Source: Streptomyces sioyaensis (GTDB lineage: Bacteria; Actinomycetota; Actinomycetes; Streptomycetales; Streptomycetaceae). From it: a stretch of DNA of 64,000 nucleotides. How positions within the stretch are numbered: position 1 is the stretch's first letter; each line of letters opens with the position of its first letter. The notes under the pieces are model-generated. The model made no database searches and was not told where the DNA came from. It worked only from the letters and a program-made list of their open reading frames with translations. The translations under genes were made by a program, and so were the position numbers. Location of the stretch: positions 1-64,000 of the forward strand of contig NZ_SDIF01000009.1 of the NCBI RefSeq assembly GCF_004122735.1, given 5' to 3'. Positions 55,139-64,000 of this stretch are shown in pieces.

Positions 55139-55413
55139 ACCTTCCACACCTGTCACGCAGCCACGTTAAGCAGCCCCTCGCGTCGACGACATCATCCTTC
55201 GTCGCGACGTGCAGCAACCAAAGTCCCACGACGGGGGCGACGAGGCCGCCATGGTCGTGGGACTGCTCGGCCTCACCCGTTCGCGCGGTGTGTTTGCGGG
55301 ACGTGAGTGAGGCGTTTCCGGAACGTCAGTGGCGCCGGGAAGAGTGGGGTGCACACCGCGGGAACGGCCAAAGCCAACTCCCGCACGAAAGCACGAAACA
55401 GGGGGATCCCGTC

Positions 55414-56109
55414 ATGCGTACTTCCCGGATGCGTACCGCCACCTTAGCCGCCGTCACCGCCGCGCTGGCGCTGGGCCTGACCGCCTGCGGCGGCGCCGAC
55501 GGCGGCTCGAAGGCGGCCGGCGGCGACAACGCCGCCGGTACCGCGCAGAGCCGGTCCGCGTCCCACGGGGACGGCAAGGGTGGCGCGGAGCAGGTCGACA
55601 TCGGCGGTCACTCCACGGCGGGCGCACGCCCGACGACCGCCTCGGGTGGGACGGACGAGGTCGCGAGCGGGGGCACAACGGCCGGCGCCCAGCAGTGCCG
55701 CGGCGACGAGATGCTGCTCACCGCGGTGCACCGGTTCGCCGGGCAGCAGGGCGACCACCTGCTGGTCACCGCGTCGAACAAGGGCACCAAGCCGTGCTGG
55801 GTCACCTCGTACCCGGCCGTGAAGCTCGGCGACGTCGACGGCGCCGCACTGCCGCACTCGAAGAAGGACAACCCGGGCGGCGACCAGCACCTCACGCTCC
55901 GGCCCGGCGGCACGGTATACAGCGCGGTGAACCTCTTCGACTACGGCTCGAAGCACCACACGGCGCAGTCGTTCGCCCTCGCGCTGCGCGGCGCGGACGG
56001 TCACGACGGCCCCTTCTACTCCGTCTCCCTCAAGGGCGAGAAGCCGCAGTTCAGCTGGAACGAGGCCGACGTGCTGAACTGGAACACCAAGAAGCCGTAC
56101 GACTTCTGA
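55414..56109 (+). CDS. DUF4232 lipoprotein
   Basis: The 231-aa secreted lipoprotein has a signal peptide with lipobox LTAC (TAALALGLTACGG) and a low-complexity glycine/alanine/threonine linker (residues 30-90). A DUF4232 domain follows, with CRGDEMLLTA, NKGTKPCWVTSYPAVKL and LRPGGTVYSAV. Such lipoproteins are common on the Streptomyces surface and of unknown role. ATG after GGGGGATCCC. Divergent to the histidine kinase gene. Confidence 0.88.
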   Translation: MRTSRMRTATLAAVTAALALGLTACGGADGGSKAAGGDNAAGTAQSRSASHGDGKGGAEQVDIGGHSTAGARPTTASGGTDEVASGGTTAGAQQCRGDEMLLTAVHRFAGQQGDHLLVTASNKGTKPCWVTSYPAVKLGDVDGAALPHSKKDNPGGDQHLTLRPGGTVYSAVNLFDYGSKHHTAQSFALALRGADGHDGPFYSVSLKGEKPQFSWNEADVLNWNTKKPYDF

Positions 56110-56148
56110 CGGCCTGTCGGCCAGTGCGTCACCTGCCCTGGTGACGCG

Positions 56149-56182
56149 CCGGTGCCCCCGACCCCGCGGTCGGGGGCACCGG
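56149..56182 (+). terminator. Terminator after DUF4232 lipoprotein
   Basis: A 15-bp perfect stem, CCGGTGCCCCCGACC with GGTCGGGGGCACCGG and loop CCGC, starts 39 bases after the stop codon. Confidence 0.85.
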
Positions 56183-56403
56183 CATGGTGGCGACGTCGCT
56201 CTCGTCGAGCGGGCGCGTCTTCGGCGCGGTCGACGACACGATGCGAGGGGCGCGATGCGTGTCCGTAGTGCGGCGCGGTTGCCGCGTCCGGTGTCTGCCT
56301 TACCCTTTCGTTCAGGTCGTCGGCTGCGCGTGCGTAGGGCTGCGCGTGCGTACATTCGGGACTGATACCTCACCTGAATCGTCCGAACAGGAGTGAGCCG
56401 CTC

Positions 56404-57141
56404 GTGTCCTCGCCCGCCCCGGCCGGGGCCTCGTCGCGACCTGTCCGCGTGTTGCTGGTGGAGGACGACGACCTGATGCGACGGTCCTTCGCCGTCGCCT
56501 TGGAGCGTTACGGCTACGAGATGACGGCCGCGGCCGACGGTCTCACGGGCCTTGAGCTCTTCCGCGACGAAAGCTTCGACCTGCTGATCCTGGACGTGAT
56601 GCTGCCCGGTCTGGACGGGATCGGCCTGTGCCGCAGGGTCCGGGAGACCAGCTTGGTGCCGGTCTTGATGATGTCCGCGCGCGGCGACGGGCTCGATGTC
56701 GTCGCCGGTCTGGAGGCCGGGGCGGACGACTACGTGGTCAAGCCCGTGGACACGTACGTGCTGGTGGCGCGCATCCGCTCGCTGCTGCGGCGGGCGACCT
56801 ACGCGCCCGCCCCGGGACCCGAGCGGGCCGCGGACGAGGGGCCGCCGCCCGAGGGGGAGGTGCTGGTGTTCGGGGACCTGCGCATCGACACCGCCGGCAT
56901 GGAGGTGTTCGTCTCCGGAAGCCCGGTGGCGCTGACCCCGACCGAGCTGAAGCTGCTCCTGGAGTTCGCCGCCCACCCGGGCGTCGTACTGGAGCGGCAC
57001 ACCCTGCTGCGCAACGTGTGGGAGTACGGCTGGGACGGCGACAGCCGGGTCGTGGACCTGTGCGTGCAGCGGCTGCGCCGGAAGCTGGGGCGGGAGCGGA
57101 TCGAAACGGTCCGCGGCTTCGGCTACAAGCTCAGGCGCTGA
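56404..57141 (+). CDS. OmpR-type response regulator
   Basis: The 245-aa protein has a receiver domain (LLVEDDDLMRRSF, phospho-Asp in LLILDVMLPGLDG, Lys in DYVVKPVDTYVL) and a winged-helix DNA-binding domain (TPTELKLLLEFAAHPG to VVDLCVQRLRRKLG). GTG start after AGGAG. The kinase gene follows after five bases, so the two form an operon. The nearby ABC exporter is a likely regulatory target. Confidence 0.94.
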   Translation: MSSPAPAGASSRPVRVLLVEDDDLMRRSFAVALERYGYEMTAAADGLTGLELFRDESFDLLILDVMLPGLDGIGLCRRVRETSLVPVLMMSARGDGLDVVAGLEAGADDYVVKPVDTYVLVARIRSLLRRATYAPAPGPERAADEGPPPEGEVLVFGDLRIDTAGMEVFVSGSPVALTPTELKLLLEFAAHPGVVLERHTLLRNVWEYGWDGDSRVVDLCVQRLRRKLGRERIETVRGFGYKLRR

Positions 57142-57146
57142 GGGCG

Positions 57147-58418
57147 GTGCGTGTGTTCCGGCGGCCGAGGCCGGACCTGTCGTCCCTGCGCTGGAAGATC
57201 GCCGCGCTGGCCGCGGTCACCGCCTTCCTGGTCGTGGCGGCGGTGGGTGTGCTGGTGCACGTGTGGACCGCGGACGACATCCGCTACCGGGCCGAAGCGC
57301 AGGCGTTCAACGGGCTGTACTCGGCCATGGACACCTACCGGCGCACCAAAACCCTCGCGGACGGAGCCGAGCTGGATCCGGCCGGGCTGCCCCTCGTGCT
57401 GCGGCACCCCGTCGACGGCAAGCGGCACACGGCTTACGACGGGCGTGTCGAGGGGAATGCGGGCCCCAGCTTCTGGGCCGCCCAGCGGGTCGACGGCCCG
57501 GGCAGCCGGGTGCTGGCGGTGCAGGTCAACATGAGTCCGGAGCTGCACACTCTGCGCCAACTCGACGTGACCATGGCGGCGGCCTCGCTGGTCGCGCTCG
57601 CGGCGGCCGTGCCGCTGACGGTCTACGGGGCCGGGTTGCTGGCCCGCAGGCTGCGGCGGGTCTCCGAGACCGCAGGCCGGATCTCCGCCGGGGACCTGGA
57701 CGCCCGCACCGGGCCCACCAAGGGCCGCGACGAGGTGGCCGAGATCGCCGCCACCGTCGATCGTATGGCCGACGGTCTCAGCCAACTGCTCCGCACCGAG
57801 CGGCAGTTCACCGCGGACGTGGCCCATGAGCTGCGCACCCCCGTCGGCGGTCTGCTGGCCGCCGCCGACCTGCTGCCGGCCGGTGAGACGGAGGATCTGC
57901 TGCGGGCCCGGGTGCGGGATCTGCGTGGCCTGGTGGAGGACCTGCTGGAGATCTCCCGACTGGACGCCGGGGCCGAGCGGCCGGTCCCTGCCCGGGTGCC
58001 GCTCGGCGCCGTCGTCTCCGAGGCCGTGGCACGCACCGGTCTCCGCGTCGAGGTCACCGTCGCCGGGACGGAAGCCGATCGGACCGTGGAGACCGACCCG
58101 CGCCGTCTGGAGCGGATCGTCAGCAACCTCGTCGTCAACGCCCACCGGCACGGAGGGTCCCCGGTGGAGGTCACCGTCGAGGGCGGCCGTACGGTCGTCG
58201 TGCGCGACCACGGCCCCGGCTTCCCGGCAGACGTGCTGCTCCACGGTCCCCGCCGGTTCCAGACGGGTGCGACGGAGCGCGGAACGGGCCACGGCCTGGG
58301 CCTGACCATCGCCCTGGGCCAGGCCCGGCTCCTCGGCGCCGAGCTGCACCTGGAGAACGCCCCGGACGGCGGCGCCGTCGCCACCCTGCGCCTGCCGGCC
58401 CCACCATCCGGCGCCTAG
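57147..58418 (+). CDS. OmpR-family sensor histidine kinase
   Basis: The 423-aa kinase has two membrane helices (about residues 18-38 and 133-155) enclosing an extracytoplasmic sensor of about 95 residues. Next come a HAMP domain (RRLRRVSETAGRISAGDL), a HisKA with His in DVAHELRTPVGGLL, and a HATPase with NLVVNAHRHG, DHGPGF and GTGHGLGL. Start GTG 57147 (57153 also possible). Partner of the preceding regulator. The sensor has no recognised ligand domain. Confidence 0.92.
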   Translation: MRVFRRPRPDLSSLRWKIAALAAVTAFLVVAAVGVLVHVWTADDIRYRAEAQAFNGLYSAMDTYRRTKTLADGAELDPAGLPLVLRHPVDGKRHTAYDGRVEGNAGPSFWAAQRVDGPGSRVLAVQVNMSPELHTLRQLDVTMAAASLVALAAAVPLTVYGAGLLARRLRRVSETAGRISAGDLDARTGPTKGRDEVAEIAATVDRMADGLSQLLRTERQFTADVAHELRTPVGGLLAAADLLPAGETEDLLRARVRDLRGLVEDLLEISRLDAGAERPVPARVPLGAVVSEAVARTGLRVEVTVAGTEADRTVETDPRRLERIVSNLVVNAHRHGGSPVEVTVEGGRTVVVRDHGPGFPADVLLHGPRRFQTGATERGTGHGLGLTIALGQARLLGAELHLENAPDGGAVATLRLPAPPSGA

Positions 58419-58607
58419 GAACCGCCGCGTCGGCATGACGGCCCGGCGCCCACGGACCTGCTGCTACAGAACACGTCTCCGCCCCGCGCCGGCCCTACGG
58501 AACTGCTACAAAGCGGCGCGGTCGCCGATACACGGCGGCTCAGGCCCCGATACGTTTCCCGGACACCCTTCGACGTGCGCCCTTCCGCACCCGAAGAGGA
58601 GTCCCCC

Positions 58608-59390
58608 ATGTCCGCCACCCCCTTCGCCTCGCGCGCGCAGCACGCGGTGCCCGGGATCGCAGCCGCCACCTTCGACCTGTCGAAGGTCTACGGCAGCGGC
58701 GACACCCGTGTCGTAGCCCTGGACCATGTCAGCATCGACTTCCGGGAGGGCGAGTTCACCGCGATCATGGGTCCTTCCGGCTGCGGCAAGTCCACGCTGA
58801 TGCACTGTGCCGCCGGGCTCGACTCGCCCAGCTCCGGCTCGGTGCGCGTCGGCACCACCGAACTGAGCACGCTGAGCGACCGGCAGCTGACCGCGCTGCG
58901 CCGCGACCGGATCGGCTTCATCTTCCAGGCGTTCAACCTGCTGCCGACGCTGACCGCGCTGGAGAACATCACGCTGCCGCTGGCCCTCGCCGGACGCCAC
59001 CCCGACCAGCAGTGGCTGGACCGCGTGGTCGCCATGGTCGGACTCTCCCAGCGCCTCGGTCACCGGCCCGCGCAGCTGTCCGGTGGGCAGCAGCAGCGCG
59101 TCGCGGTCGCCCGCGCCCTGGCCTCCCGCCCCGCGATCATCTTCGGCGACGAGCCCACCGGAAACCTCGACTCCCGCGCCGGGGCCGACGTCCTGGGCTT
59201 CCTGCGCGACTCGGTGCGCGAACTCGGCCAGACCGTGGTCATGGTCACCCACGACCCGGTCGCCGCCGGCTACGCCGACCGCGTGGTCTTCCTCTCCGAC
59301 GGCCGCCCGGTCGACGAGATCACACACCCCACCCCGGGCCGGGTCCTGGACCTGATGAAGAGCCTGGGCGCCCTCTCCTACACCAGCTGA
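58608..59390 (+). CDS. MacB/LolD-type ABC transporter ATP-binding protein
   Basis: The 260-aa ATPase has Walker A GPSGCGKST, Q-loop IFQAFNLLPTLT, signature LSGGQQQR, Walker B AIIFGDEPTGNLDS and a switch histidine in MVTHDP. These are features of the MacB/LolD subfamily, which couples to FtsX-type permeases and usually moves substrates across the outer face of the membrane or gives antibiotic resistance. ATG after AAGAGGA. The permease gene follows by 70 bases. Confidence 0.95.
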   Translation: MSATPFASRAQHAVPGIAAATFDLSKVYGSGDTRVVALDHVSIDFREGEFTAIMGPSGCGKSTLMHCAAGLDSPSSGSVRVGTTELSTLSDRQLTALRRDRIGFIFQAFNLLPTLTALENITLPLALAGRHPDQQWLDRVVAMVGLSQRLGHRPAQLSGGQQQRVAVARALASRPAIIFGDEPTGNLDSRAGADVLGFLRDSVRELGQTVVMVTHDPVAAGYADRVVFLSDGRPVDEITHPTPGRVLDLMKSLGALSYTS

Positions 59391-59460
59391 GCCGCCCGCG
59401 CCCCAGCACCGACCCGGCCCACCGCTCGTATCCACCGAGCCCACGTCCCAGGAAGCCCCC

Positions 59461-62031
59461 ATGCTGAAAACAGCCCTGCGCAACCTCCTGGCGCACAAGG
59501 CCCGTCAGCTCATGACGCTCCTTGCCGTCTGTCTGGGGGCCGCGTTCGTCAGCGGCACCCTCGTCTTCGCAGACTCCACCGCCGCCGCCTCTCGCGATGC
59601 CATGTCGAAGAACTACGCCGACATCGCGGTCACCGTGACCGCGAAGGAACCCCCGCCGGGGGCCACCCCACACCAGCAGACCAGCGCGCTCGACGACGCG
59701 CTCGCACGGAAATTGGCCGCCGTGTCCGGTGTCGCCGCCGTCCGGCCGTCGGCCGACGGCGTGGTCACCATGAATGCGGCCGACAACACCCCGCTACGGG
59801 TCAAGCAGGGGGCGAACCTGGCCGACGCCTACCTACCCGGCACGGACGGCAAGGACAGCCGCTACCCGCTGGCCGAGGGCCGCGCCCCGAGGAACAGCGG
59901 CGAACTCGCCGTGGACGGCACCACCGCCGCCGCCGGCGGCTTCCGCCTCGGCGACAAGGTCACCCTGGCCATCGACGGCCCGGTCATGACCAAGCGGCTC
60001 GTCGGCATCGTCACCACGAAGGACACCCGGGTGACCGCCGCCGGCACGCTCGCCCTGTTCGACAAGGCAACCGCCCAGAAGCTGTTCGCCTCCCCGGGCC
60101 ACTACAGCAGCATCGATCTGTCCGCCGCACCCGGCACCGCCCCGTCCGAGCTCGCCCAGCGGGTCACCGACGTGCTCCCGACCGACCGCGCCGAGGCCAC
60201 CACCGGCGCTGCCCTCGCCGACCAGCAGGCCATCCTCGTCAACACCCAGACCCGGGGCTACACGAAGCTGCCGCTGGTCTTCGCCGGGATCTCGCTGTTC
60301 ATCGGCTCCTTCCTCATCATCAACACCTTCACGATGCTCGTCACCCGGCGCACCCGGGAGATCGCGCTGCTGCGGGCGATCGGCGCCACGCGCCGCCAGG
60401 TGTCCCGCTCCGTGCTCCTGGAGGCCCTCTTGGTCGGCCTCGTCGCATCGGGGGCCGGCTTCCTGCTCGGCCTCGGCATCGCCTCGGTGCTGCCCGACAT
60501 CCTGAGCACCGACGGGAACACGCTGCCCCAAGGGCCTCTGGTGATCGGCCCGCGCTCGGTCGCGGCGGCGCTCGGCGTGGGCGTGGGCGTCACCGTGCTC
60601 GCCGCGTGGCTGCCGTCCCGCAAGGCCGCGAAGGTCGCGCCCATCGAGGCGATGCGCACGACGGAACAACCGCCCTCCGCCAAGCGGTCCCGGATCCGCG
60701 GCGTGGCGGGCCTTGCTCTCCTCGTCCTCGGCGCCGGTGTGCTGGTGTCGCTCTCGGGAGCGAAGGACGCCTCGGAGACGAACCTGCAGAACGCGATGGT
60801 CGGTTGCGCCGTCCTCGTCGCCGCCCTGATCGTCCTCGCGCCGATCCTCGCCTCCCCGGTGATCCGGCTGACCGGACGGCTGACCGGCCGCTTCGGGATC
60901 ACCGGCCATCTCGCCCAGCAGAACGCGCTCCGCGACCCGAGGCGCACCGCCGCCACCGCCGCCACTTTGATGATCAGCACCGGCCTCATCGCCGGGCTCG
61001 CCGTCATCGGCAACTCCACCGCGCAGGCCCTCGACAGCCAGGCCGCGGCCGGGCTCGGCGCCGACTACGTGATCAGCACCGGCACCCCCACCACCGCCAT
61101 CGAATCGGCCGCCGTACATCGGGTGGGCGAGACCTCCGGCGTGCGGACCGCGACCGCCGTCTCGGACACCACCGCGACCATCGGCGGCAGCGTCCAGAGC
61201 ATCTCCGGCGTCGACCCCGACACCGTGAACGACACCATGAAGCTCGACTTCGTCAGCGGCTCCGCAAAGGATCTCGGGCCGGGCCGGATCGCCGTCTCCC
61301 GCACCCTCGCCCAGAAAAACGGCGTGACCACGGGCAGCGAGCTCAACGTCGGCAACGTCGGCACGGACCCCAAGCAGCAGTTCACGAAGTACACCGTCGT
61401 GGGCGTCTACCAGGACAACCCCATCGCCAAGGACGCGCTGGGCGTCCGCAGCGACGTGGCCAAGAACGCCTTCAAGCCCGGCTCCGTCCAGCGCATCCTG
61501 GTCCGCACCGACGGCGGCGCGGTCCCGACGACCGTCGAGAAGCAGCTGCGCACCGCCGTGAGCAACAGCCCGCTGATCACGGTGCAGGACCGCGAGCAAC
61601 TCGTCACCCAGGCCGCCGGCACCCTGGGCGACCTGCTGAACGTGATGTACGGGATGCTCGCCGTCGGCGTCGCGATCAGCGCGCTCGGCATCGTCAACAC
61701 CCTGGCCATGTCGGTCGCCGAACGCACCCGAGAGATCGGCGCCCTGCGGGCCCTCGGCATGGACCGCTCCGGCATCCGGCGGATGGTCCGCCTGGAGGCG
61801 GTGACCGTCGCCGCGTTCGGCACGCTACTCGGCCTGGCGGGCGGCCTGTTCGGCGCCTGGGCGGTCGGCTCGCTGGCCAACGCCGCGATGCCGCAGTACT
61901 CCCTGGCGCTGCCCTGGGGGACGCTGCTCCTCGTGTGCCTGCTCTCCCTCGCGATCGGCGTGCCGGCCGCCGCCGTCCCGGCCCGCCGGGCCGCCGCCCT
62001 GAGCCCGCTGGAGGCCGTTGCGGAGGGGTAA
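59461..62031 (+). CDS. FtsX/MacB-type ABC transporter permease
   Basis: The 856-aa permease has an N-terminal helix followed by an extracytoplasmic domain (residues about 40-265), then three FtsX helices. A middle helix pair, a second extracytoplasmic region (about 530-690) and three C-terminal FtsX helices follow (LLRAIGATRRQV and LRALGMDRSGIRRM mark the two FtsX modules). The double-module architecture is typical of actinobacterial exporters next to two-component systems. The substrate is unknown. ATG after AGGAAG. Confidence 0.93.
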   Translation: MLKTALRNLLAHKARQLMTLLAVCLGAAFVSGTLVFADSTAAASRDAMSKNYADIAVTVTAKEPPPGATPHQQTSALDDALARKLAAVSGVAAVRPSADGVVTMNAADNTPLRVKQGANLADAYLPGTDGKDSRYPLAEGRAPRNSGELAVDGTTAAAGGFRLGDKVTLAIDGPVMTKRLVGIVTTKDTRVTAAGTLALFDKATAQKLFASPGHYSSIDLSAAPGTAPSELAQRVTDVLPTDRAEATTGAALADQQAILVNTQTRGYTKLPLVFAGISLFIGSFLIINTFTMLVTRRTREIALLRAIGATRRQVSRSVLLEALLVGLVASGAGFLLGLGIASVLPDILSTDGNTLPQGPLVIGPRSVAAALGVGVGVTVLAAWLPSRKAAKVAPIEAMRTTEQPPSAKRSRIRGVAGLALLVLGAGVLVSLSGAKDASETNLQNAMVGCAVLVAALIVLAPILASPVIRLTGRLTGRFGITGHLAQQNALRDPRRTAATAATLMISTGLIAGLAVIGNSTAQALDSQAAAGLGADYVISTGTPTTAIESAAVHRVGETSGVRTATAVSDTTATIGGSVQSISGVDPDTVNDTMKLDFVSGSAKDLGPGRIAVSRTLAQKNGVTTGSELNVGNVGTDPKQQFTKYTVVGVYQDNPIAKDALGVRSDVAKNAFKPGSVQRILVRTDGGAVPTTVEKQLRTAVSNSPLITVQDREQLVTQAAGTLGDLLNVMYGMLAVGVAISALGIVNTLAMSVAERTREIGALRALGMDRSGIRRMVRLEAVTVAAFGTLLGLAGGLFGAWAVGSLANAAMPQYSLALPWGTLLLVCLLSLAIGVPAAAVPARRAAALSPLEAVAEG

Positions 62032-62318
62032 CGCACGGCCTTGGAACTCCCTCGCCGTCACCCCGCTCCTGGCCGGAATTCACCCCGTGTGAGGGCATGC
62101 GAAGGGTGCCCAGCGGTGTGGCGGCCGCGCCCGATCGCGCGGGGTGTGCGGGCAAATCGGCAGACAGCGTGGCACGTGGCGCATGGTGAAGGATCAATTC
62201 CCCTTGATATGCCCCGGAGTGACGTGCTTTTCCAACTGTGTCCGGTTGAAGACTTATTGAGGGTTGTTTCCTTCTGCTTCAGTGGTACGCGTTGTGTCGC
62301 ACCTACTGAGGAGGCCAT
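62032..62318 (+). promoter_or_regulatory. AT-richer leader upstream of the RiPP precursor
   Basis: From about 62195 the DNA is clearly AT-richer than its neighbours (stretches such as TTGATATG, TTGAAGACTTATTGAGG), which suggests a promoter and untranslated leader for a highly expressed small gene. I do not assign -10/-35 boxes. Confidence 0.45.
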
Positions 62319-62486
62319 ATGGCCGAAGTCAAGAAGGTCGCCCGCCCCGCGGTCACCGCGTCGTCCCGTCCGTGCGCGTTCGTCTCGCCGGACAAGGGCA
62401 ACGCCCCGACCATCACGCCCGCCCACAAGCAGGCGGAGGTCGTCTCGGCCCCCGCTGAGCAGCGGAACGAGTGTGCGTCGGCCTAA
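62319..62486 (+). CDS. 55-aa two-cysteine RiPP precursor candidate
   Basis: ATG with GAGGAGG six bases upstream. The peptide starts MAEVKKVARPAVTASSRPCA, is rich in Ala, Pro, Val and Lys, and has exactly two cysteines (Cys19 and Cys52, the latter in RNECASA at the end). The one aromatic is Phe21. A hairpin and then a radical SAM/SPASM maturase gene follow, the typical arrangement for a ribosomally made peptide whose Cys or other residues are crosslinked. I do not recognise the precursor family; it lacks the FxSxx ending of FxsA peptides. Confidence 0.75.
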   Translation: MAEVKKVARPAVTASSRPCAFVSPDKGNAPTITPAHKQAEVVSAPAEQRNECASA

Positions 62487-62499
62487 GGGCTGAGGTTCC

Positions 62500-62529
62500 C
62501 CGGGGCCCCGCCCACCGGCCGGGCCCCGG
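62500..62529 (+). terminator. Hairpin between precursor and maturase genes
   Basis: A 9-bp stem, CCGGGGCCC with GGGCCCCGG and a 12-nt loop, starts 13 bases after the precursor stop. Such partial terminators commonly allow more precursor than enzyme to be made. Confidence 0.65.
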
Positions 62530-62686
62530 TCTGTCGCGCGGGCCGGGCCGAGGGCCGGGACCGGTCCGCGTCCCACGGCTCCGCGCCCGGGGCCCTTTTC
62601 ACCGACGCAGTGCCGTGTGCCGCGCCCCCAGGGACGCTCCGTACGTTGCGTCGGAAGTCGTGAGACGCAGGGAGAAGTCTTCAGCC

Positions 62687-64000
62687 ATGCAGAATTCGAT
62701 GTATCAGTCCTCGCGCTACGTCCGCACCCTGCGTGCCGCGGGCAACCGGGATTTCACGTCGTTCGGAGGCCGGCTCGATTCCTATGAGGGCGACGAGCGG
62801 ACCATGGCTTTTCATTCGCTCTTCGGAAATGCGCGGCTGATCGACCGGGACATCGTCGACCTTCTCACGGAGGCCTCCCAGGGCATCAGCTGGGAGCGAC
62901 TGCGGGAGCGGGTCGACGACGACTCACTGCGCGACCTCGTCGAGGCCCGGTTCCTCGTCGAGGCGGGGCACGACGAGGCCGCGGAGATCGACGGGCTGCT
63001 GGAGAGCCGGCAGAGCGCACTCGGCAGCGGCGTGTTCCACTCCTCCATCCAGCTCGTGCTCACCAACGCCTGCAACTTCTCCTGCCAGGGCTGCTTCGCG
63101 TACAACTTCGACGGCGGCGTCGAGGAGCGCAACACCTCCGGCGAGTCGGTGAAACCCGGCCCGGTTCTGGTCGAACTGCGCCGCACGCGTGAGGTCGCGG
63201 GCCCCACCCGTCAGGACTCGGGCCCCACGTTCGCCAAGGGCGACTGGAACCACGGCGCGGACGAGGTCCGCAACCCCTCGATGCACATGTCGCGCGAGGT
63301 GGCCGAGAAGACCGTCAAGGAGGCCATCGAGCTGCGCAAGGCCAACGGCGGCGGCCATCTGACGGTGTCGTTCTTCGGCGGCGAGCCCACCCTGGCGCGG
63401 GGCACCATCCTGCACGTACTGCGCACCTTCGGCGACAGCCACGACGGGGTCACCCTCTCCTACGACCTGACCAGCAACGGCTCCCGCATCGACGACGAGC
63501 TGCTGGCGGCGCTCGCCGAGCACCGCGTCGACACCACCGTCTCCATCGACTACCTGGTCCCGGAGACCGGCGAGTTCCGCGGCGGGCAGCAGCAGCGCAC
63601 CTCGTGGGCCGTGGTCCGCAAGGCGATCCTCGACATGAAGGCCGCGGGCGTCCCGGTCAGCATCACCTCGGTGCTCTCCCAGTACACGTGGGACAAGTGG
63701 GGCACCCCGCTCATCGACTTCGTCGCCGAGGCCGGTCTGGAATCCCTGGACGTCATCGTGTCCTTCCAGGCCAAGGAGTTCTTCCAGCAGCACAGCCCGC
63801 ACGACGTGGCGCAGCGGCTGCTGGCCGCCGTCGACTACGGACGTGAGCGCGGCGTGCAGCTCAGCGGCTACTGGTACCAGACCTTCCAGATGATCATCGA
63901 TGAGGCCAAGTGGGCCGAGCAGGCCGACTACAAGACCTGTCCGGCGGTCGGCCGTCAGCTCTCCATCGAGCCCAACGGCAGTGTCTTCGCCTGCAAGGCC
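62687..64000 (+). CDS. Radical SAM/SPASM peptide maturase, cut by the window end
   Basis: 438 residues are visible and the frame is open at the edge. An N-terminal PqqD-like recognition domain (about residues 20-95, FGGRLDSYEGDERTMAFHS) precedes the radical SAM core, with cluster cysteines C129, C133 and C136 in NACNFSCQGCFAYN. A long insertion follows before FFGGEPTLA. The SPASM region starts near residue 418 (TCPAVGRQLSIEPNGSVFAC) and continues beyond the window. It probably forms a thioether or carbon-carbon crosslink in the 55-aa precursor. ATG after AGGGAGAAG. Confidence 0.88.
   Translation, partial: MQNSMYQSSRYVRTLRAAGNRDFTSFGGRLDSYEGDERTMAFHSLFGNARLIDRDIVDLLTEASQGISWERLRERVDDDSLRDLVEARFLVEAGHDEAAEIDGLLESRQSALGSGVFHSSIQLVLTNACNFSCQGCFAYNFDGGVEERNTSGESVKPGPVLVELRRTREVAGPTRQDSGPTFAKGDWNHGADEVRNPSMHMSREVAEKTVKEAIELRKANGGGHLTVSFFGGEPTLARGTILHVLRTFGDSHDGVTLSYDLTSNGSRIDDELLAALAEHRVDTTVSIDYLVPETGEFRGGQQQRTSWAVVRKAILDMKAAGVPVSITSVLSQYTWDKWGTPLIDFVAEAGLESLDVIVSFQAKEFFQQHSPHDVAQRLLAAVDYGRERGVQLSGYWYQTFQMIIDEAKWAEQADYKTCPAVGRQLSIEPNGSVFACKA

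Noticed and set aside
1..64000. CRISPR array or integrase gene
   Set aside because: I saw no spaced short repeats of CRISPR type and no tyrosine or serine recombinase, so island mobility is inferred only from the repeats.

Overview
The window is high-GC, mostly C/G-ending-codon DNA with gene families typical of Streptomyces: a microbial transglutaminase, a BREX type 2 (Pgl) phage-defence operon, a Streptomyces-style type VII secretion locus and several actinobacterial two-component systems. It reads as a chromosomal segment whose left and right parts are housekeeping or secondary-metabolism genes, with a large accessory region (about 3.8-46.3 kb) between them.

Left edge (0.3-3.9 kb): a KimA-like potassium/APC transporter and a TrmA/RumA-type 23S rRNA/tRNA uracil methyltransferase. 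The last ~30 codons of the methyltransferase gene change codon style, and a short sequence in its 3' end recurs at 30.8 kb and 46.25 kb. These three copies split the accessory region into two modules and look like attachment-site remnants of tandem islands in the methyltransferase 3' end. I see no integrase.

Module 1 (3.9-30.7 kb) is a defence island. It holds a multiply frameshifted Streptomyces hypothetical gene and a complete six-gene BREX type 2 operon on the minus strand (pglW, pglX, pglY, pglZ, brxD, brxHI), each gene overlapping the next by 1-8 nt. Divergent to pglW is a two-gene unit (a DUF6731-like protein and a four-helix membrane protein). Two distant paralogues then follow that fuse a PD-(D/E)XK-type nuclease motif to a DUF2075 helicase. 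The promoters and 5' leaders of these two paralogues, including a covarying hairpin at the start codon, are far better conserved than their proteins. A 190-bp MITE with CTAG target duplication sits exactly at the stop codon of the second one. A 42-aa DUF6408-like membrane peptide lies between them.

Module 2 (31.2-46.1 kb) is a reduced type VII secretion locus: a small membrane protein, EccD, a MinD/ParA-like ATPase, EccC, a DUF6177 protein, two ESAT-6/WXG100-size proteins and a DUF6507 protein. These are followed by an 806-aa polymorphic toxin and three tandem immunity-type genes (one intact, two broken). EccB, EccE and MycP are not in the window. A toxin-tail remnant lies just past the third repeat.

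Right part (46.9-64 kb): SDR oxidoreductase, DUF2993 lipid-binding protein, a degenerate tRNA-like RNA with a strong terminator, a broken secreted-protein gene, transglutaminase, a NarL-type two-component pair whose kinase carries an extra C-terminal membrane domain, a DUF4232 lipoprotein, an OmpR-type two-component pair next to a MacB/FtsX-type ABC exporter, and, at the edge, a candidate RiPP system: a 55-aa two-cysteine precursor, a hairpin, and a radical SAM/SPASM maturase cut by the window end.
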